Shown: positions 39,811 through 49,056, counted from the stretch's first letter. The stretch is DNA of 64,000 nucleotides from Neomegalonema sp. (GCF_028688855.1 NZ_JAQTXI010000006.1:149405-213404); one strand, 5' to 3'. Notes: generated by a model not told the origin, from the sequence alone. Made by a program: numbers and translations.

Positions 39811-41132
39811 TGGCGCGCTCGCTTTTCTCCGCTCTGGGCTGCGCCGCCGCGCTGATCGCGGCGCCGCTTGTCGTCGCTTCTCCGGCCTTCGCGCAGGCGC
39901 GCGGGCCGCTGATGCTGACGCTGGAGGAGGGCGTGGTGCGGCCTCTGCCGATCCTGATCGCGCCCTTCGACGGCCCGCGCGGCGCCGAGATCGCCGAGAT
40001 CGTGGCGCGGGATCTGGGCGGCTCGGGGGTCTTCCAGCCGGTGAGCCCGAGCGTCGGACGCACGGCGGCGCCCAATTTCAACGCGCCGCCGCTCTTCGAG
40101 CAGATCCGCTCGGCCACCGACGCCCGCGCTCTGGTGACGGGCGAGGCGATCAACGAGGGCGACGGACGGCTCTCCATCCGCTTCCGCCTCTGGGACGTGC
40201 TGTCCCAGGAGCAGCTCGCGGGCTTCCAGTATCGCGCCGATCCCAACGCCACCCGCCGCATGGCGCATCGCGTGGCCGATTCCATCTATGAGCGCCTGAC
40301 CGGCGAACCCGGCTATTTCGAGACCCGCATCGCCTTCGTCGAGGAGACGGGGCGCGCGCCGCGCGTCTCCAAGCGGCTGGCGGTGATGGATTACGACGGC
40401 GCCAACGTCGAATACCTGACCTCGGGCTCGGAGCTGGTCCTCACGCCGCGCTACGCCCCGAGCGAGCAGGCCATGACCTACATCTCCTATCGCGAGGGGG
40501 CGCCGCGGGTCTATCTGCTGAACGTCCAGACGCGTCGTCAGGAGATCCTCGGCAGCTTCAAGGGCATGAGCTTCGCGCCGCGCTTCTCTCCGGACGGCTC
40601 GAAGGTGGTGATGAGCATCTCGCAGAACGGCGAGACCAAGATCCACGAGATGGACGTGGGCTCGCGCCGGATGCGTCAGCTGACCAGCGGTCGGGGCCTC
40701 GACACCTCGCCGAGCTATTCCCCGGACGGACGCCAGATCGCCTTCGAATCCGATCGCGAGGGCGGCCAGCAGATCTATGTGATGGACGCCGGCGGCGGGG
40801 GGGCGCGTCGGATCTCCAGCGGCCCGGCGCGTCATGCGACGCCCGTCTGGTCTCCGCGCGGCGACTACATCGCCTTCACGCGCATGGAGGGCGGGCGCTT
40901 CAGCATCGGGGTGATGCGCCCCGACGGTTCGGGCGCGCGGACCCTGACGAGCTCCTTCCTGGAGGAGAGCCCGACCTGGGCGCCGAACGGCCGTCGCCTG
41001 ATGTTCACGCGTCAGGAGGGCCCCGGCTCCTCGCCGCAGCTCTGGCAGGTGGACATTCGCGGCGGCCAGGCCTCGCGGGTGCCGACTCCCGGCGCGGCCT
41101 CCGATCCGGCCTGGGGCCCTCCGATGCGCTGA
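39807..41132 (+). CDS. tolB: Tol-Pal system protein TolB
   Basis: Periplasmic six-bladed beta-propeller that docks between TolA and Pal. The 441-residue precursor has a signal peptide ending near ASPAFAQ (about residue 30), an N-terminal alpha/beta domain, then the propeller with repeated WD40-like blades such as [30 protein letters not shown] and [16 protein letters not shown]. Its start overlaps tolA (ATGA). pal, which usually follows directly, is absent; a strong terminator follows and then argC. Confidence 0.97.
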   Translation: MMARSLFSALGCAAALIAAPLVVASPAFAQARGPLMLTLEEGVVRPLPILIAPFDGPRGAEIAEIVARDLGGSGVFQPVSPSVGRTAAPNFNAPPLFEQIRSATDARALVTGEAINEGDGRLSIRFRLWDVLSQEQLAGFQYRADPNATRRMAHRVADSIYERLTGEPGYFETRIAFVEETGRAPRVSKRLAVMDYDGANVEYLTSGSELVLTPRYAPSEQAMTYISYREGAPRVYLLNVQTRRQEILGSFKGMSFAPRFSPDGSKVVMSISQNGETKIHEMDVGSRRMRQLTSGRGLDTSPSYSPDGRQIAFESDREGGQQIYVMDAGGGGARRISSGPARHATPVWSPRGDYIAFTRMEGGRFSIGVMRPDGSGARTLTSSFLEESPTWAPNGRRLMFTRQEGPGSSPQLWQVDIRGGQASRVPTPGAASDPAWGPPMR

Positions 41133-41154
41133 GCCCTTCGCGCCGCTTCTTCAG

Positions 41155-41194
41155 GCCCCCGCTCCAAAAGATCGGCGCGGGGGCTTTCGTTTTC
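41155..41194 (+). terminator. rho-independent terminator after tolB
   Basis: GCCCCCGC (41155-41162) pairs with GCGGGGGC (41177-41184) over a 14-nt loop, followed by TTTCGTTTT. It ends the ybgC-tol transcript, which supports pal not being cotranscribed here. Confidence 0.85.
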
Positions 41195-41245
41195 CGGGGA
41201 ATGGGCCTAGATGACCCCGCCATTCCTTGCGAAGGAGCTAGAGAG

Positions 41246-42277
41246 ATGTCGGAGCGGTTCAGGGTCGCGATTTTGGGCGCCAGCGGCTATACGGGGGCGG
41301 AGCTGGTCCGTCTTCTGGCGCTGCATCCGCGCATGCGCGTGACGGCGCTCTCGGCGGACCGCAAGGCGGGCCAGACCCTCGCGGAGGCCTTTCCGCATCT
41401 GGCGCATCTCGATCTTCCGGCGATGGTGAAGATCGAGGACATCGACTTCAGCGCCGTGGACATGGTGTTCTGCTGTCTGCCCCACGCCACCACGCAGGAG
41501 GTGCTGAAGGGCCTGCCGCCTCAGGTGAAGATCGTGGACCTCTCCGCCGATTTCCGGCTTGAGGACCCCGCCGCCTATGAGGAATGGTATGGCCATCCGC
41601 ATCAGGCTCTGGAGCTTCAGAAGGAGGCCGTCTACGGCCTGCCGGAATTCTACCGCGAGAAGATCAGGACCGCCCGTCTGACCGCCAACACCGGCTGTTA
41701 CGTGGCGACCGCGCTGATTCCGCTGGTGCCGATCCTCAAGGCGGGCGCCGCCTCGCCGGACGACATCGTGATCGACGCGAAATCCGGCGTTTCGGGCGCG
41801 GGCCGGGCCCTGCGCGAGGGCTCGCTCTTCACCGAGGTCTCCGAGGGCTTTTCCGCTTATGGCGTCGGCAAGCATCGCCACATGGCCGAGATCGACCAGG
41901 AGCTGACCAAGGCCGTCGGCCGCGAGGTGGTCGCCAGCTTCACGCCGCATCTGTTGCCGCAGAACCGGGGCATCCTCGCGACGATCTACCTGAAGGGCGA
42001 GGCCGGGGCGGTCCATGCGGCGCTCAGCGCGGCTTACAAGGACGAGTTCTTCATCCATGTGCTGCCCATGGGCCAGATCCCCCAGACGCGCCATGTGCGC
42101 GGCTCGAACTTCGTGAAGATCGGCGTGGCGCCGGATCGTCTGCCGGGCCGCTGCATCGTGGTTTCGGTGCTCGACAACCTCGTGAAGGGCTCTTCGGGTC
42201 AGGCGCTCCAGAACGCCAACCTGATGCTCGGCCTGCCCGAGTCGATGGGTCTGGAGCAGGCGCCGCTTTTCCCCTGA
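41246..42277 (+). CDS. argC: N-acetyl-gamma-glutamyl-phosphate reductase
   Basis: Reduces N-acetylglutamyl phosphate with NADPH in arginine synthesis. The 343-residue protein has the Rossmann motif [18 protein letters not shown], the DLSADFRL segment, the catalytic cysteine in [10 protein letters not shown] and conserved SGVSGAGRA and [12 protein letters not shown] segments. ATG at 41246 follows GAAGGAG, with an upstream in-frame ATG that has no family similarity. It is monocistronic by its flanking terminators (41155 and 42314). Confidence 0.97.
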   Translation: MSERFRVAILGASGYTGAELVRLLALHPRMRVTALSADRKAGQTLAEAFPHLAHLDLPAMVKIEDIDFSAVDMVFCCLPHATTQEVLKGLPPQVKIVDLSADFRLEDPAAYEEWYGHPHQALELQKEAVYGLPEFYREKIRTARLTANTGCYVATALIPLVPILKAGAASPDDIVIDAKSGVSGAGRALREGSLFTEVSEGFSAYGVGKHRHMAEIDQELTKAVGREVVASFTPHLLPQNRGILATIYLKGEAGAVHAALSAAYKDEFFIHVLPMGQIPQTRHVRGSNFVKIGVAPDRLPGRCIVVSVLDNLVKGSSGQALQNANLMLGLPESMGLEQAPLFP

Positions 42278-42313
42278 AGATCCGGCCTCTTCACCGGCTG
42301 CGAAGCCCCGTCG

Positions 42314-42343
42314 AAGCCCCGTTTCGGCGGGGCTTTCGTTTTT
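42314..42343 (+). terminator. rho-independent terminator after argC
   Basis: AAGCCCCG (42314-42321) pairs with CGGGGCTT (42328-42335) over a TTTCGG loop, followed by TCGTTTTT. The left arm is preceded by a near-duplicate CGAAGCCCCG at 42301. Confidence 0.88.
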
Positions 42344-42351
42344 GCGCCTCT

Positions 42352-42399
42352 GAAAGGATGAAAATTGCGCGCAGGCCCCGTTGCGCGACGCATCCTTTC
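42352..42399. promoter_or_regulatory. inverted repeat upstream of maeB
   Basis: GAAAGGATG (42352-42360) is mirrored by CATCCTTTC (42391-42399), 30 bp apart. Two TTGCGCG copies (42365 and 42381) lie between them. It is 98 bp before maeB. It could be a DNA site or an RNA stem-loop; no regulator is implied. Confidence 0.35.
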
Positions 42400-42496
42400 T
42401 CTCTAGGGTGCCTCCTCCGGCGCGCTTCGCAGAAATTCGCAGAACAGACGAAAAGCCTCTAGCGCGCTTGTCCGGGGCTTTCGGGGGATTTGGGAT

Positions 42497-44755
42497 ATGG
42501 TGAAGCGCGCGCGCGTCAGCGACGAAGAGGCTCTGGCCTTCCACAGCATGGGCCGTCCCGGCAAGCTGGAGATCACGGTCACCAAGCCGATGGGCACGCA
42601 GCGCGACCTCGCGCTGGCCTATAGTCCCGGCGTGGCGGCTCCGGTGCGGGCCATCGCCGAGGATCCCGACGCCGCCTACGACTACACCGCCAAGGGCAAT
42701 CTGGTGGCGGTGATCTCCAACGGCACGGCGATCCTGGGTCTGGGCGATCTGGGGGCTCTGGCCTCCAAGCCGGTGATGGAGGGCAAATGCGCGCTCTTCA
42801 AGCGCTTCGCCGATGTGGACGCCATAGACCTCGAAGTGGACGCCCATGACCCCGAGGAGCTGATCCGGGCCATCCGCGTTCTGGGGCCTTCCTTCGGCGG
42901 GATCAATCTGGAGGACATCAAGGCTCCGGAATGCTTCATCATCGAGCAGCGCCTGCGCGAGGAGATGGACATCCCCGTCTTCCATGACGACCAGCACGGC
43001 ACCGCGATCATCTGCGCGGCGGGCCTCATCAACGCCCTGCACATCGCCCGCAAGAAGATCGAGGACGTGCGGATCGTCCTCAACGGCGCGGGGGCGGCGG
43101 GTCTGGCCTGCATCGAGCTGGTCAAGGCCATGGGCGCGCGTCCCGAGAACTGCATCATCTGCGACACCAAGGGCGTGGTCTATCGGGGCCGCCTCGAAGG
43201 GATGAACCAGTGGAAGTCGGCCCACGCCATCGAGACCTCAGCGCGCAGCCTCGCCGACGCCATGGAGGGCGCGGACGTCTTCCTCGGCGTTTCGGCCAAG
43301 GGGGCGCTGAGCGGGGCGATGCTCAAGAGCATGGCGCGCAATCCCATCGTCTTCGCCATGGCGAATCCGGATCCCGAGATCACCCCGGAGGAGGCCCATG
43401 AAGTGCGCCCCGACGCCATCGTGGCCACCGGGCGCTCCGATTATCCCAATCAGGTCAACAACGTGCTGGGCTTCCCCTATATCTTCCGGGGCGCTCTGGA
43501 CGTGCGGGCGCGCAGCATCAACGACGAGATGAAGATCGCCGCCGCCAACGCCCTCGCCGAACTCGCCCGCGAGGACGTGCCCGACGAGGTGGCCGCCGCC
43601 TATGGCCGCCGCCTGCAATATGGCCCGGACTACATCATTCCGGCGCCTTTCGATCCGCGTCTGATCAGCCGGATTCCTCTGGCGGTGGCGGTGGCGGCCA
43701 TGGAGTCGGGGGTGGCGCGGCGGCCCATCATCGACATCGAGGCCTACGAGAAGAGCCTCAAGGCGCGGCTCGACCCGACCACCTCCATGCTTCAGGCGCT
43801 CTACGAGCGCGTGCTGGTCAATCCCAAGCGCATGGTCTTCGCCGAGGGCGAGGAGGAGCGCGTGATGCGCGCCGCGATCTCCTATGCGCGGGGCGGCTAT
43901 GGCGAGGCGATCCTCATCGGCCGCGAGGAGCGCATCCGCGAGACCCTCGGGAAGGTCGGCCTCGAAGGCGCCGAGGAGGAGATCACCATCCTCAACGCGG
44001 CGCTCTCCGACAAGGTGCCCGAGTACACCGAGTACCTCTACAAGCGCCTTCAGCGCAAAGGCTTCCTGCATCGCGATTGCCAGCGCATGATCCAGCAGGA
44101 CCGCAACATCTTCAGCGCGGCGATGGTGGCTCTGGGCGACGCCGACGGCATGGTCACGGGCCTGACGCGCAAGACCGCCGTGGCGCTCGACGCCATCCAG
44201 CGGGCCATCGACGGCTATCACGGCAAGCCTCCGGTGGGGGTCTCGATCCTTCTGGCGCGCGGGCGGACGGTGCTCATCGCCGACACCGTGACCCATGACG
44301 CCCCCAGCGCCGAGGATCTGGCGAACATCTCGGAATCGGCGGCCTGGCTGGCGCGGCGTCTGGGGCTGGAGCCCCGGGTGGCGCTTCTGGCGCAATCGAC
44401 CTTCGGCTATCCCGACGGCGAGCCCTCGCGGCGGATGCGCGAGGCGGCGGAGATCCTCGCCGCCCGCGAGGTGGACTTCGAGGCCGACGGCGACATGGCC
44501 GCCGACGTGGCGCTGAACATGAGCGGCATGGCGGCCTATCCCTTCAGCCGCCTGACGGGTCCGGCGAACGTGCTGATCGCCCCCGACCGCCACGGCGCGA
44601 GCATCGCGGCCAAGATGCTGCGCGAGATCGGCGGCTGCACGCTGATCGGGCCGATTCTGGTGGGTCTGGAGCATTCGGCGCAGATCGCCTCCATGACGGC
44701 CACCGTCTCGGAGATCCTGAACATGGCGATTCTGGCGGCTTCCCCTCTGGACTAG
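42497..44755 (+). CDS. maeB: NADP-dependent malic enzyme with phosphotransacetylase-like domain
   Basis: Converts malate to pyruvate and CO2 with reduction of NADP+. The 752-residue protein is the MaeB fusion type. The malic enzyme half (about residues 1-425) has SPGVAAPVRAI, NGTAILGLGDLG and DIPVFHDDQHGTAII, then the NAD(P)-binding LNGAGAAGLACIEL. The C-terminal half (about 430-752) resembles phosphotransacetylase, which in MaeB is regulatory and not usually catalytic: RMVFAEGEEERVMRAA and FSRLTGPANVLIAPD. ATG at 42497 follows GGGGATTTGGG. Two hairpins and gapR follow. Confidence 0.96.
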   Translation: MVKRARVSDEEALAFHSMGRPGKLEITVTKPMGTQRDLALAYSPGVAAPVRAIAEDPDAAYDYTAKGNLVAVISNGTAILGLGDLGALASKPVMEGKCALFKRFADVDAIDLEVDAHDPEELIRAIRVLGPSFGGINLEDIKAPECFIIEQRLREEMDIPVFHDDQHGTAIICAAGLINALHIARKKIEDVRIVLNGAGAAGLACIELVKAMGARPENCIICDTKGVVYRGRLEGMNQWKSAHAIETSARSLADAMEGADVFLGVSAKGALSGAMLKSMARNPIVFAMANPDPEITPEEAHEVRPDAIVATGRSDYPNQVNNVLGFPYIFRGALDVRARSINDEMKIAAANALAELAREDVPDEVAAAYGRRLQYGPDYIIPAPFDPRLISRIPLAVAVAAMESGVARRPIIDIEAYEKSLKARLDPTTSMLQALYERVLVNPKRMVFAEGEEERVMRAAISYARGGYGEAILIGREERIRETLGKVGLEGAEEEITILNAALSDKVPEYTEYLYKRLQRKGFLHRDCQRMIQQDRNIFSAAMVALGDADGMVTGLTRKTAVALDAIQRAIDGYHGKPPVGVSILLARGRTVLIADTVTHDAPSAEDLANISESAAWLARRLGLEPRVALLAQSTFGYPDGEPSRRMREAAEILAAREVDFEADGDMAADVALNMSGMAAYPFSRLTGPANVLIAPDRHGASIAAKMLREIGGCTLIGPILVGLEHSAQIASMTATVSEILNMAILAASPLD

Positions 44756-44786
44756 TTTCGTTCGCCTCGCTAAGGAAAGGACATGG

Positions 44787-44838
44787 AGGGGCCGGAAGGC
44801 CCCTTCCTCGGATCATGGAGGAGCCGGAAGGCTCCTCC
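44787..44838 (+). terminator. tandem GNRA-loop hairpins between maeB and gapR
   Basis: AGGGGCC (44787-44793) pairs with GGCCCCT (44798-44804), and GGAGGAGCC (44817-44825) pairs with GGCTCCTCC (44830-44838). Both have a GGAA tetraloop, and both are preceded by CATGGAGG. Neither has a long T run, so one or both may be a processing or stability element. Confidence 0.55.
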
Positions 44839-44869
44839 TGCGGGATGAAGATCGTCGAAGGAGGCCGCC

Positions 44870-45124
44870 ATGGCGGAGTTGATCGACCAGACGTCCAGCG
44901 TCGCCGCCGGGGAGCTGACCCAGCTCGTCGAGCGCATCGAACGCCTGGAGGAGGACAAGAAAGCCGTCTCCGACGACATCAAGGACGTCTACGCCGAGGC
45001 CAAGGGCCGGGGCTTCGACACCAAGGCCATCCGCACCATCGTGCGGCTGCGGGCCAAGAAGCCCGACGAGCGCGCCGAAGAGGAGGCCATCCTCGATCTC
45101 TACAAATCCGCGCTCGGCATGTGA
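44870..45124 (+). CDS. gapR: nucleoid-associated protein GapR (DUF2312)
   Basis: Binds overtwisted or AT-rich DNA ahead of polymerases and helps topoisomerases; essential in Caulobacter. The 84-residue protein has the DUF2312 pattern: [51 protein letters not shown], then [14 protein letters not shown]. The long first helix and the basic second region are those that clamp DNA. ATG at 44870 follows GAAGGAGGCC. It is separate from maeB by hairpins and probably has its own transcript. Confidence 0.96.
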   Translation: MAELIDQTSSVAAGELTQLVERIERLEEDKKAVSDDIKDVYAEAKGRGFDTKAIRTIVRLRAKKPDERAEEEAILDLYKSALGM

Positions 45125-45206
45125 TCCGGCGCGGGCGGGGGAGGGGGCCTGCTCCGCCTCCGCCGCGCCGCCCGGCTCAGCCAGGCGACGCTTGGAGGGA
45201 GGGCTC

Positions 45207-45569
45207 ATGAGCGGGTCCCGCAAGGCGGCCTGTCCCTTCTGCGGAGGGCCTGCTTCGTCTGCGACGGTCTCCTGCGCCTCCTGCGGGGCGGAGCGTCTGC
45301 CGGGCTTCGGCGAGCGCTGGTTCCTGCCGCTGACGATCCTGAGCGCGCTTCTGCTGTTCGGGGCGCAGGTCTTCGTCCTCCACGCTCTGGCGGAGCGGCT
45401 TCAGCCGGAGCCTCCCCTGGTCAGAGCCTCCCGCGTCGCGACGGTCGGGGCCGCTCTGGGCTCGGCGCTTCTGACGCGGCTCGGCGGGCGCGCATGGACG
45501 GACTTTCTGCTCGCGCCCCGGCGCCGGGACCGCTGGAGCCTCGGGCGCGACATCCGGCGCGGCGGCTGA
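45207..45569 (+). CDS. zinc-ribbon membrane protein of unknown function
   Basis: A 120-residue protein with an N-terminal four-cysteine zinc ribbon (CPFCGG, ten residues later CASCG), then two predicted membrane helices (WFLPLTILSALLLFGAQVFVLHAL and VATVGAALGSALLTRLG), and a basic C-terminus (RRRDRWSLGRDIRRGG). The function is unknown. ATG at 45207 follows GGAGGGAGGG and lies 82 bp after gapR. It ends at a bidirectional hairpin shared with the aldo/keto reductase gene. Confidence 0.72.
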   Translation: MSGSRKAACPFCGGPASSATVSCASCGAERLPGFGERWFLPLTILSALLLFGAQVFVLHALAERLQPEPPLVRASRVATVGAALGSALLTRLGGRAWTDFLLAPRRRDRWSLGRDIRRGG

Positions 45570-45570
45570 C

Positions 45571-45591
45571 GCCGCCCCTTGCGGGGGCGGC
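45571..45591. terminator. bidirectional terminator, zinc-ribbon gene / aldo-keto reductase gene
   Basis: GCCGCCCC (45571-45578) pairs with GGGGCGGC (45584-45591) over TTGCG. It lies between convergent genes. Confidence 0.72.
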
Positions 45592-45602
45592 GCGGTTCGT
45601 CT

Positions 45603-46436
45603 TCAGGGGGCGTCCCATGCGGGCGCGAGTCCCGGCGGGCTGATCAGGCGGCCTCCGGTCCTCGCGAGGGCGTGGATGCGGGCGATCTCCAGATCCGTCA
45701 GCGAGAAGTCGAAGACGGCGAAGTTCTCGGCCAGACGCTCCGCGCGGGCGGTCTTGGTCAGGGCGACGACCTGAGGCTGCTGCACCAGCCAGCGCAAGGC
45801 CACCTGAGCGGCGGTCTTGCCGTATTTGGCGCCGATCTCCTGGAGTTCGGGATCCCTGGGGACGAGGCCGTCGGCCATGGCGTAATAGGCGGTGATCGAG
45901 CCGCCGCCTGCGCGGGCCTGCTCCAGAACGGCCCTCTGCGCGAGATAGGGGTGATACTCCACCTGGTTGGAGACCAGAGGCGCCGCCGAAAGCGCGTCGG
46001 CCCTGCGCATGAGCTCGCTGGAATAATTCGAGATCCCGACGTCCCGGGCGAGCCCCGCCGCCCGGACTTCGTTCAGCGATTCGATCTGCTGCTCCAGCGA
46101 GGCTTCGGCGAAGCGCGGCCAGTGCAGGAGCAGGAGATCCACATGATCCGTCCGGAGCCGCTTCAGGCTCTCCTCGACCGAGGCCCGGAAGCGGTCCTTC
46201 GCGAAATTCTCGACCCAGACCTTGGTGGTCAGGAAGACTTCGCCGCGCGCGAGGCTGGAGGCGGCGAGCACTTCGCCCACTTCGGCCTCGTTGCGATAGG
46301 CCTGGGCGGTGTCGACATGGCGGAAGCCCGTCTTGAGCGCCTGAGGCAGGATCTCCAGCACCTCGGCGCCGGACATGCGGAAGGTGCCGAAGCCGAGCGC
46401 CGGAATCCGGGCTCCGCGGGTGAGGACGTCGTCCAT
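45603..46436 (-). CDS. aldo/keto reductase
   Basis: NADPH-dependent reductase of the 2,5-diketo-gluconate reductase type (cytosol). The 277-residue barrel has the catalytic tetrad: Asp and Tyr in VDTAQAYRNE, Lys in LTTKVW, and His in LLLHWPRF, with the NADPH-binding LTKTARAERLAENFAVFDF near the end. The upstream in-frame extension in the divergent region has no similarity; ATG at 46436 gives the family N-terminus. It is divergent from the VOC dioxygenase gene, so the pair may share a regulatory region for electrophile or carbonyl stress. Substrate unknown. Confidence 0.94.
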   Translation of the reverse strand: MDDVLTRGARIPALGFGTFRMSGAEVLEILPQALKTGFRHVDTAQAYRNEAEVGEVLAASSLARGEVFLTTKVWVENFAKDRFRASVEESLKRLRTDHVDLLLLHWPRFAEASLEQQIESLNEVRAAGLARDVGISNYSSELMRRADALSAAPLVSNQVEYHPYLAQRAVLEQARAGGGSITAYYAMADGLVPRDPELQEIGAKYGKTAAQVALRWLVQQPQVVALTKTARAERLAENFAVFDFSLTDLEIARIHALARTGGRLISPPGLAPAWDAP

Positions 46437-46666
46437 AGGAGCGTCTCCCTGAAAGCTTCTGGAGGGCCGGGACCGGCCCGTTCCTCTGTTCAATCCACGC
46501 CTTTCGGCCGGGGCGCAAGCCCCGAGATTCCCGCCGCCGCCCCGATTGGTCGATCTCCGGGAACGATCCGTTCGGCGCCGGGGGCTCAATTTCCGGCCGG
46601 GAAGGCCCGATATGGCTTTCAACAGCGTCCGAAACGTTTTCGTGACAGAGACCACGGGAGATCGCC

Positions 46667-47623
46667 ATGAGCCTGCACCTGACCGGCGTGCATCATCTGA
46701 CCGCCATCACCGCCGACGCCCGCGCCAACCGGAGATTCCACGCCGGAACCCTCGGGCTGCGGCTCGTGAAGAAGACCGTGAATCAGGACGACGTCAGCGC
46801 CTATCACCTGTTCTACGCCGACGGCCTGGCGAGTCCGGGCACGGATCTGACCTTCTTCGACTGGCCCGCCCCGCCCGAGCGCCGGGGAACCCGCTCCATC
46901 AGCCGGACGGGCCTGCGCGTCGCCGACGAAGCGGCTCTGGCCTGGTGGGCGACGCGCTTCGCGGATCTCGGGGTGAAGGCCGAGCGCGCGCGTCTGATCG
47001 ACGGGCGTCAGTCCGTGGACTTCGAGGATCCCGAGGGCCAGCGCTACCGCCTGACCGTGGACGGCGCCCGGACGCCCGCCCATTCCTGGGCGCAGAGTCC
47101 GGTCCCGGCGGCGCATCAGATTCGCGGCCTCGGGGCGATCACGATCAGCGTGCCGGATCTGGAGAACACCGGGCTTGTCCTGACCCGGGTCATGAACATG
47201 ACGAAGCTGCGCGAATACGACTCGCCCGACGGCGCGGGCCGCGTCCATGTCTACGGCATGGGAGAAGCCGCCGGCCCCGAACAGGAGCTTCATGTGGCGG
47301 TCCAGCCGGGGCTTCCTGTGGCGCGTCAGGGCGCGGGGGGCGTGCATCACGTGGCCTTCCGCACCCCCGACGCCGAGGGTCTGGAGGCCTGGGCGGCGCG
47401 TCTGAGGGAATTGCGCGTTCCCTCCAGCGGCGAGGTGGAGCGCTATTACTTCCGCTCGCTCTATTTCCGCGAGCCCGGCGGCAATCTCTTCGAGATCGCC
47501 ACGGACGGCCCCGGCTTCGCGGTGGACGAGCCTCTGGAGAGCCTCGGCGAGAGCCTGTCGCTGCCGCCCTTCCTGGAGAACCGCCGCGCGGAGATCGAGG
47601 CGCGGCTCAAGCCCATCGACTGA
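46667..47623 (+). CDS. VOC-family ring-cleaving dioxygenase (MhqO/YkcA-like)
   Basis: A 318-residue protein with four vicinal-oxygen-chelate modules in two halves. Metal-ligand histidines are in [10 protein letters not shown] and GVHHVAFRT, with glutamate in [13 protein letters not shown]. The family (MhqO, YkcA) is linked to quinone and hydroquinone detoxification. ATG at 46667 follows GGGAGATCGCC. It is divergent from the aldo/keto reductase gene and followed by an FMN reductase gene, which together fit an electrophile or quinone detoxification group. Hairpins after the stop argue that the two are only partly cotranscribed. Confidence 0.92.
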   Translation: MSLHLTGVHHLTAITADARANRRFHAGTLGLRLVKKTVNQDDVSAYHLFYADGLASPGTDLTFFDWPAPPERRGTRSISRTGLRVADEAALAWWATRFADLGVKAERARLIDGRQSVDFEDPEGQRYRLTVDGARTPAHSWAQSPVPAAHQIRGLGAITISVPDLENTGLVLTRVMNMTKLREYDSPDGAGRVHVYGMGEAAGPEQELHVAVQPGLPVARQGAGGVHHVAFRTPDAEGLEAWAARLRELRVPSSGEVERYYFRSLYFREPGGNLFEIATDGPGFAVDEPLESLGESLSLPPFLENRRAEIEARLKPID

Positions 47624-47675
47624 CCTCCCCGAATCGGGGAGGATCCTGCGCCGCCTCCTGCTTCCGGAGGCGGCG
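47624..47675 (+). terminator. two hairpins between VOC and FMN reductase genes
   Basis: The palindrome at 47624-47642 has CCTCCCC and GGGGAGG arms. CGCCGCCTCC (47649-47658) pairs with GGAGGCGGCG (47666-47675) over a 7-nt loop. No T run follows, so they may be attenuating rather than full terminators. Confidence 0.5.
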
Positions 47676-47707
47676 TCCTGTCGATCCTGAAACGCGAGGA
47701 GAAACCT

Positions 47708-48265
47708 GTGGTCAAGATTCTGGGCGTGGCGGGCAGCCTGCGGAAGGGCTCGTACAACGCGGCCCTGTTGCGGGCGGCGGTCGGGGCGGCGCCGGAGGGC
47801 GTCGAGCTGGTCCTCGGGACCATCCGGGGCGTGCCGCTCTTCGACGCCGACGAGGAGGCTCTGGGGCTTCCGCCCGCCGTGACGGCCCTGCGCGAGGGAA
47901 TCCGCGCCGCCGACGGCCTGCTGATCGTCTCGCCGGAGTACAACGCCTCGATTCCCGGCGTGGTCAAGAACGCCGTGGACTGGGTTTCGCGCGTCTATCC
48001 GGGCGATCCTTCGCCCTTCGCGGGCAAGCCCGTGGCGGTGATGGGGGCCTCCATGGGGAATTTCGGCACGATCCAGGCTCAGGACGCCTGGCGGCCGGTG
48101 TTCAAGCGCGTCGAGGCGCAGATGTGGTTCGGCGGACAGGTGACGATCCCGCGCGCCCAGACGATCTTCGACGCCGAAGGGACGCTGACCGACGAGGCGA
48201 CCGTCAGGCGCCTGAGCGACTTCCTGAAGGGCTTCGCGGGCTTCGTCGGGAAGATGCGGGCCTGA
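47708..48265 (+). CDS. NAD(P)H-dependent FMN reductase
   Basis: A 185-residue flavodoxin-like reductase. The FMN-binding loop is GSLRKGSYNAALLRAA, and the second flavin loop is SPEYNASIPGVVKNAVDWVSR; GASMGNFGTIQAQ is the third. Members reduce quinones, azo compounds or chromate. The start is GTG at 47708 with AGGAGAAA upstream. It follows the VOC dioxygenase after an 84-bp gap with hairpins. A strong terminator follows. The preferred substrate is unknown. Confidence 0.93.
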   Translation: MVKILGVAGSLRKGSYNAALLRAAVGAAPEGVELVLGTIRGVPLFDADEEALGLPPAVTALREGIRAADGLLIVSPEYNASIPGVVKNAVDWVSRVYPGDPSPFAGKPVAVMGASMGNFGTIQAQDAWRPVFKRVEAQMWFGGQVTIPRAQTIFDAEGTLTDEATVRRLSDFLKGFAGFVGKMRA

Positions 48266-48284
48266 GGCGCAGGCTCCGGAAGGC

Positions 48285-48323
48285 TGAAGGCCCCCCTCCG
48301 CAATCTGCAGAGGGGGGCCTTCA
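48285..48323 (+). terminator. terminator after FMN reductase gene
   Basis: A perfect 14-bp stem pairs 48285-48298 with 48310-48323 over an 11-nt loop. The U run after it is weak (AATTCTCG), but the stem is strong. Confidence 0.8.
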
Positions 48324-48559
48324 ATTCTCGACTTTGGGGGTGAGGCCTTTATGGATCTTCATGGTTGAGATATGGTTAAGATGCGCGTCGGGATTTCGGG
48401 CGCGAGGCTCCGCGCCTCGGGACTCCGGAGCGCCGGAGACGCCTTCGCAGGGTTTTCGCGCGAAGCTTCCGGATGGATTGCGGATTCGCCGCGCAACGGC
48501 CTCAATCGCGGCGTATCCGCGAGAAAACCGAGAGCCTGCAAGGCGCTGACGGAGGGATG

Positions 48560-48994
48560 ATGCGAAATTTCGGAAAACGGCTGGGAGCCCTGGCCCTGGG
48601 CGCGGCTCTGGCTCTGGGGACGCTCTTCGGGGCGGACAGGGCCCAGGCGGCCGAGCTGATCATGTTCGAGGATCCGGGCTGCATCTATTGCGAGCAATGG
48701 CGTCGCGAGATCGGGCCGATCTATCCGCGCACCCGCGAAGGCCAGATCGCGCCGATTCGCTTCCTGCAGAAAAGCGCGCCGCGTCCGCGCGGGCTCAACG
48801 TGGGGCCCATCGTCTATTCCCCGACCTTCGTTCTGGTCGAGCAGGGACAGGAGGTCGGCAGGATCGTCGGCTATCCGGGGCCCGAGTTCTTCTGGGGCAT
48901 GCTGTCGCGGAATCTGGAGCGTCTGCCGCCTTCGGCCTTCCAGCAGAGGCCCGCGCCCCAGCCTGCGGGCTTTCCGCAGGTCCGGCCCTTCTGA
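48560..48994 (+). CDS. exported SoxS-like thioredoxin-fold protein
   Basis: A 144-residue exported protein with a signal peptide (LGALALGAALALGTLFGADRAQA, cleavage near residue 29) and a thioredoxin-like CxxC in MFEDPGCIYCEQW. The rest reads as the SoxS-type periplasmic thioredoxin, including REIGPIYPRT, VYSPTFVLVEQGQEVGRIVGYPG and FFWGML. In sox operons SoxS reduces sulfur-oxidising proteins; no sox genes are in this window, so another redox role is likely. A GGAGGG at 48551-48556 lies 3 nt before ATG 48560 and directly abuts an ATG at 48557, so 48560 is preferred. It is convergent with mscL. Confidence 0.83.
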   Translation: MRNFGKRLGALALGAALALGTLFGADRAQAAELIMFEDPGCIYCEQWRREIGPIYPRTREGQIAPIRFLQKSAPRPRGLNVGPIVYSPTFVLVEQGQEVGRIVGYPGPEFFWGMLSRNLERLPPSAFQQRPAPQPAGFPQVRPF

Positions 48995-49031
48995 GGGCGC
49001 GCCGGGTCGGGAGAGATCCGGGACAAGAACG

Positions 49032-49056
49032 GACGCCCCGCTTCTGGCGGGGCGTC
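49032..49056. terminator. bidirectional terminator, SoxS-like gene / mscL
   Basis: GACGCCCCGC (49032-49041) pairs with GCGGGGCGTC (49047-49056) over TTCTG. It lies between convergent genes. Confidence 0.78.

Noticed and set aside
45128..45206. Possible extra small gene between gapR and the zinc-ribbon gene
   Set aside because: Frames are too short and lack a start with a ribosome-binding site; nothing supports a gene.
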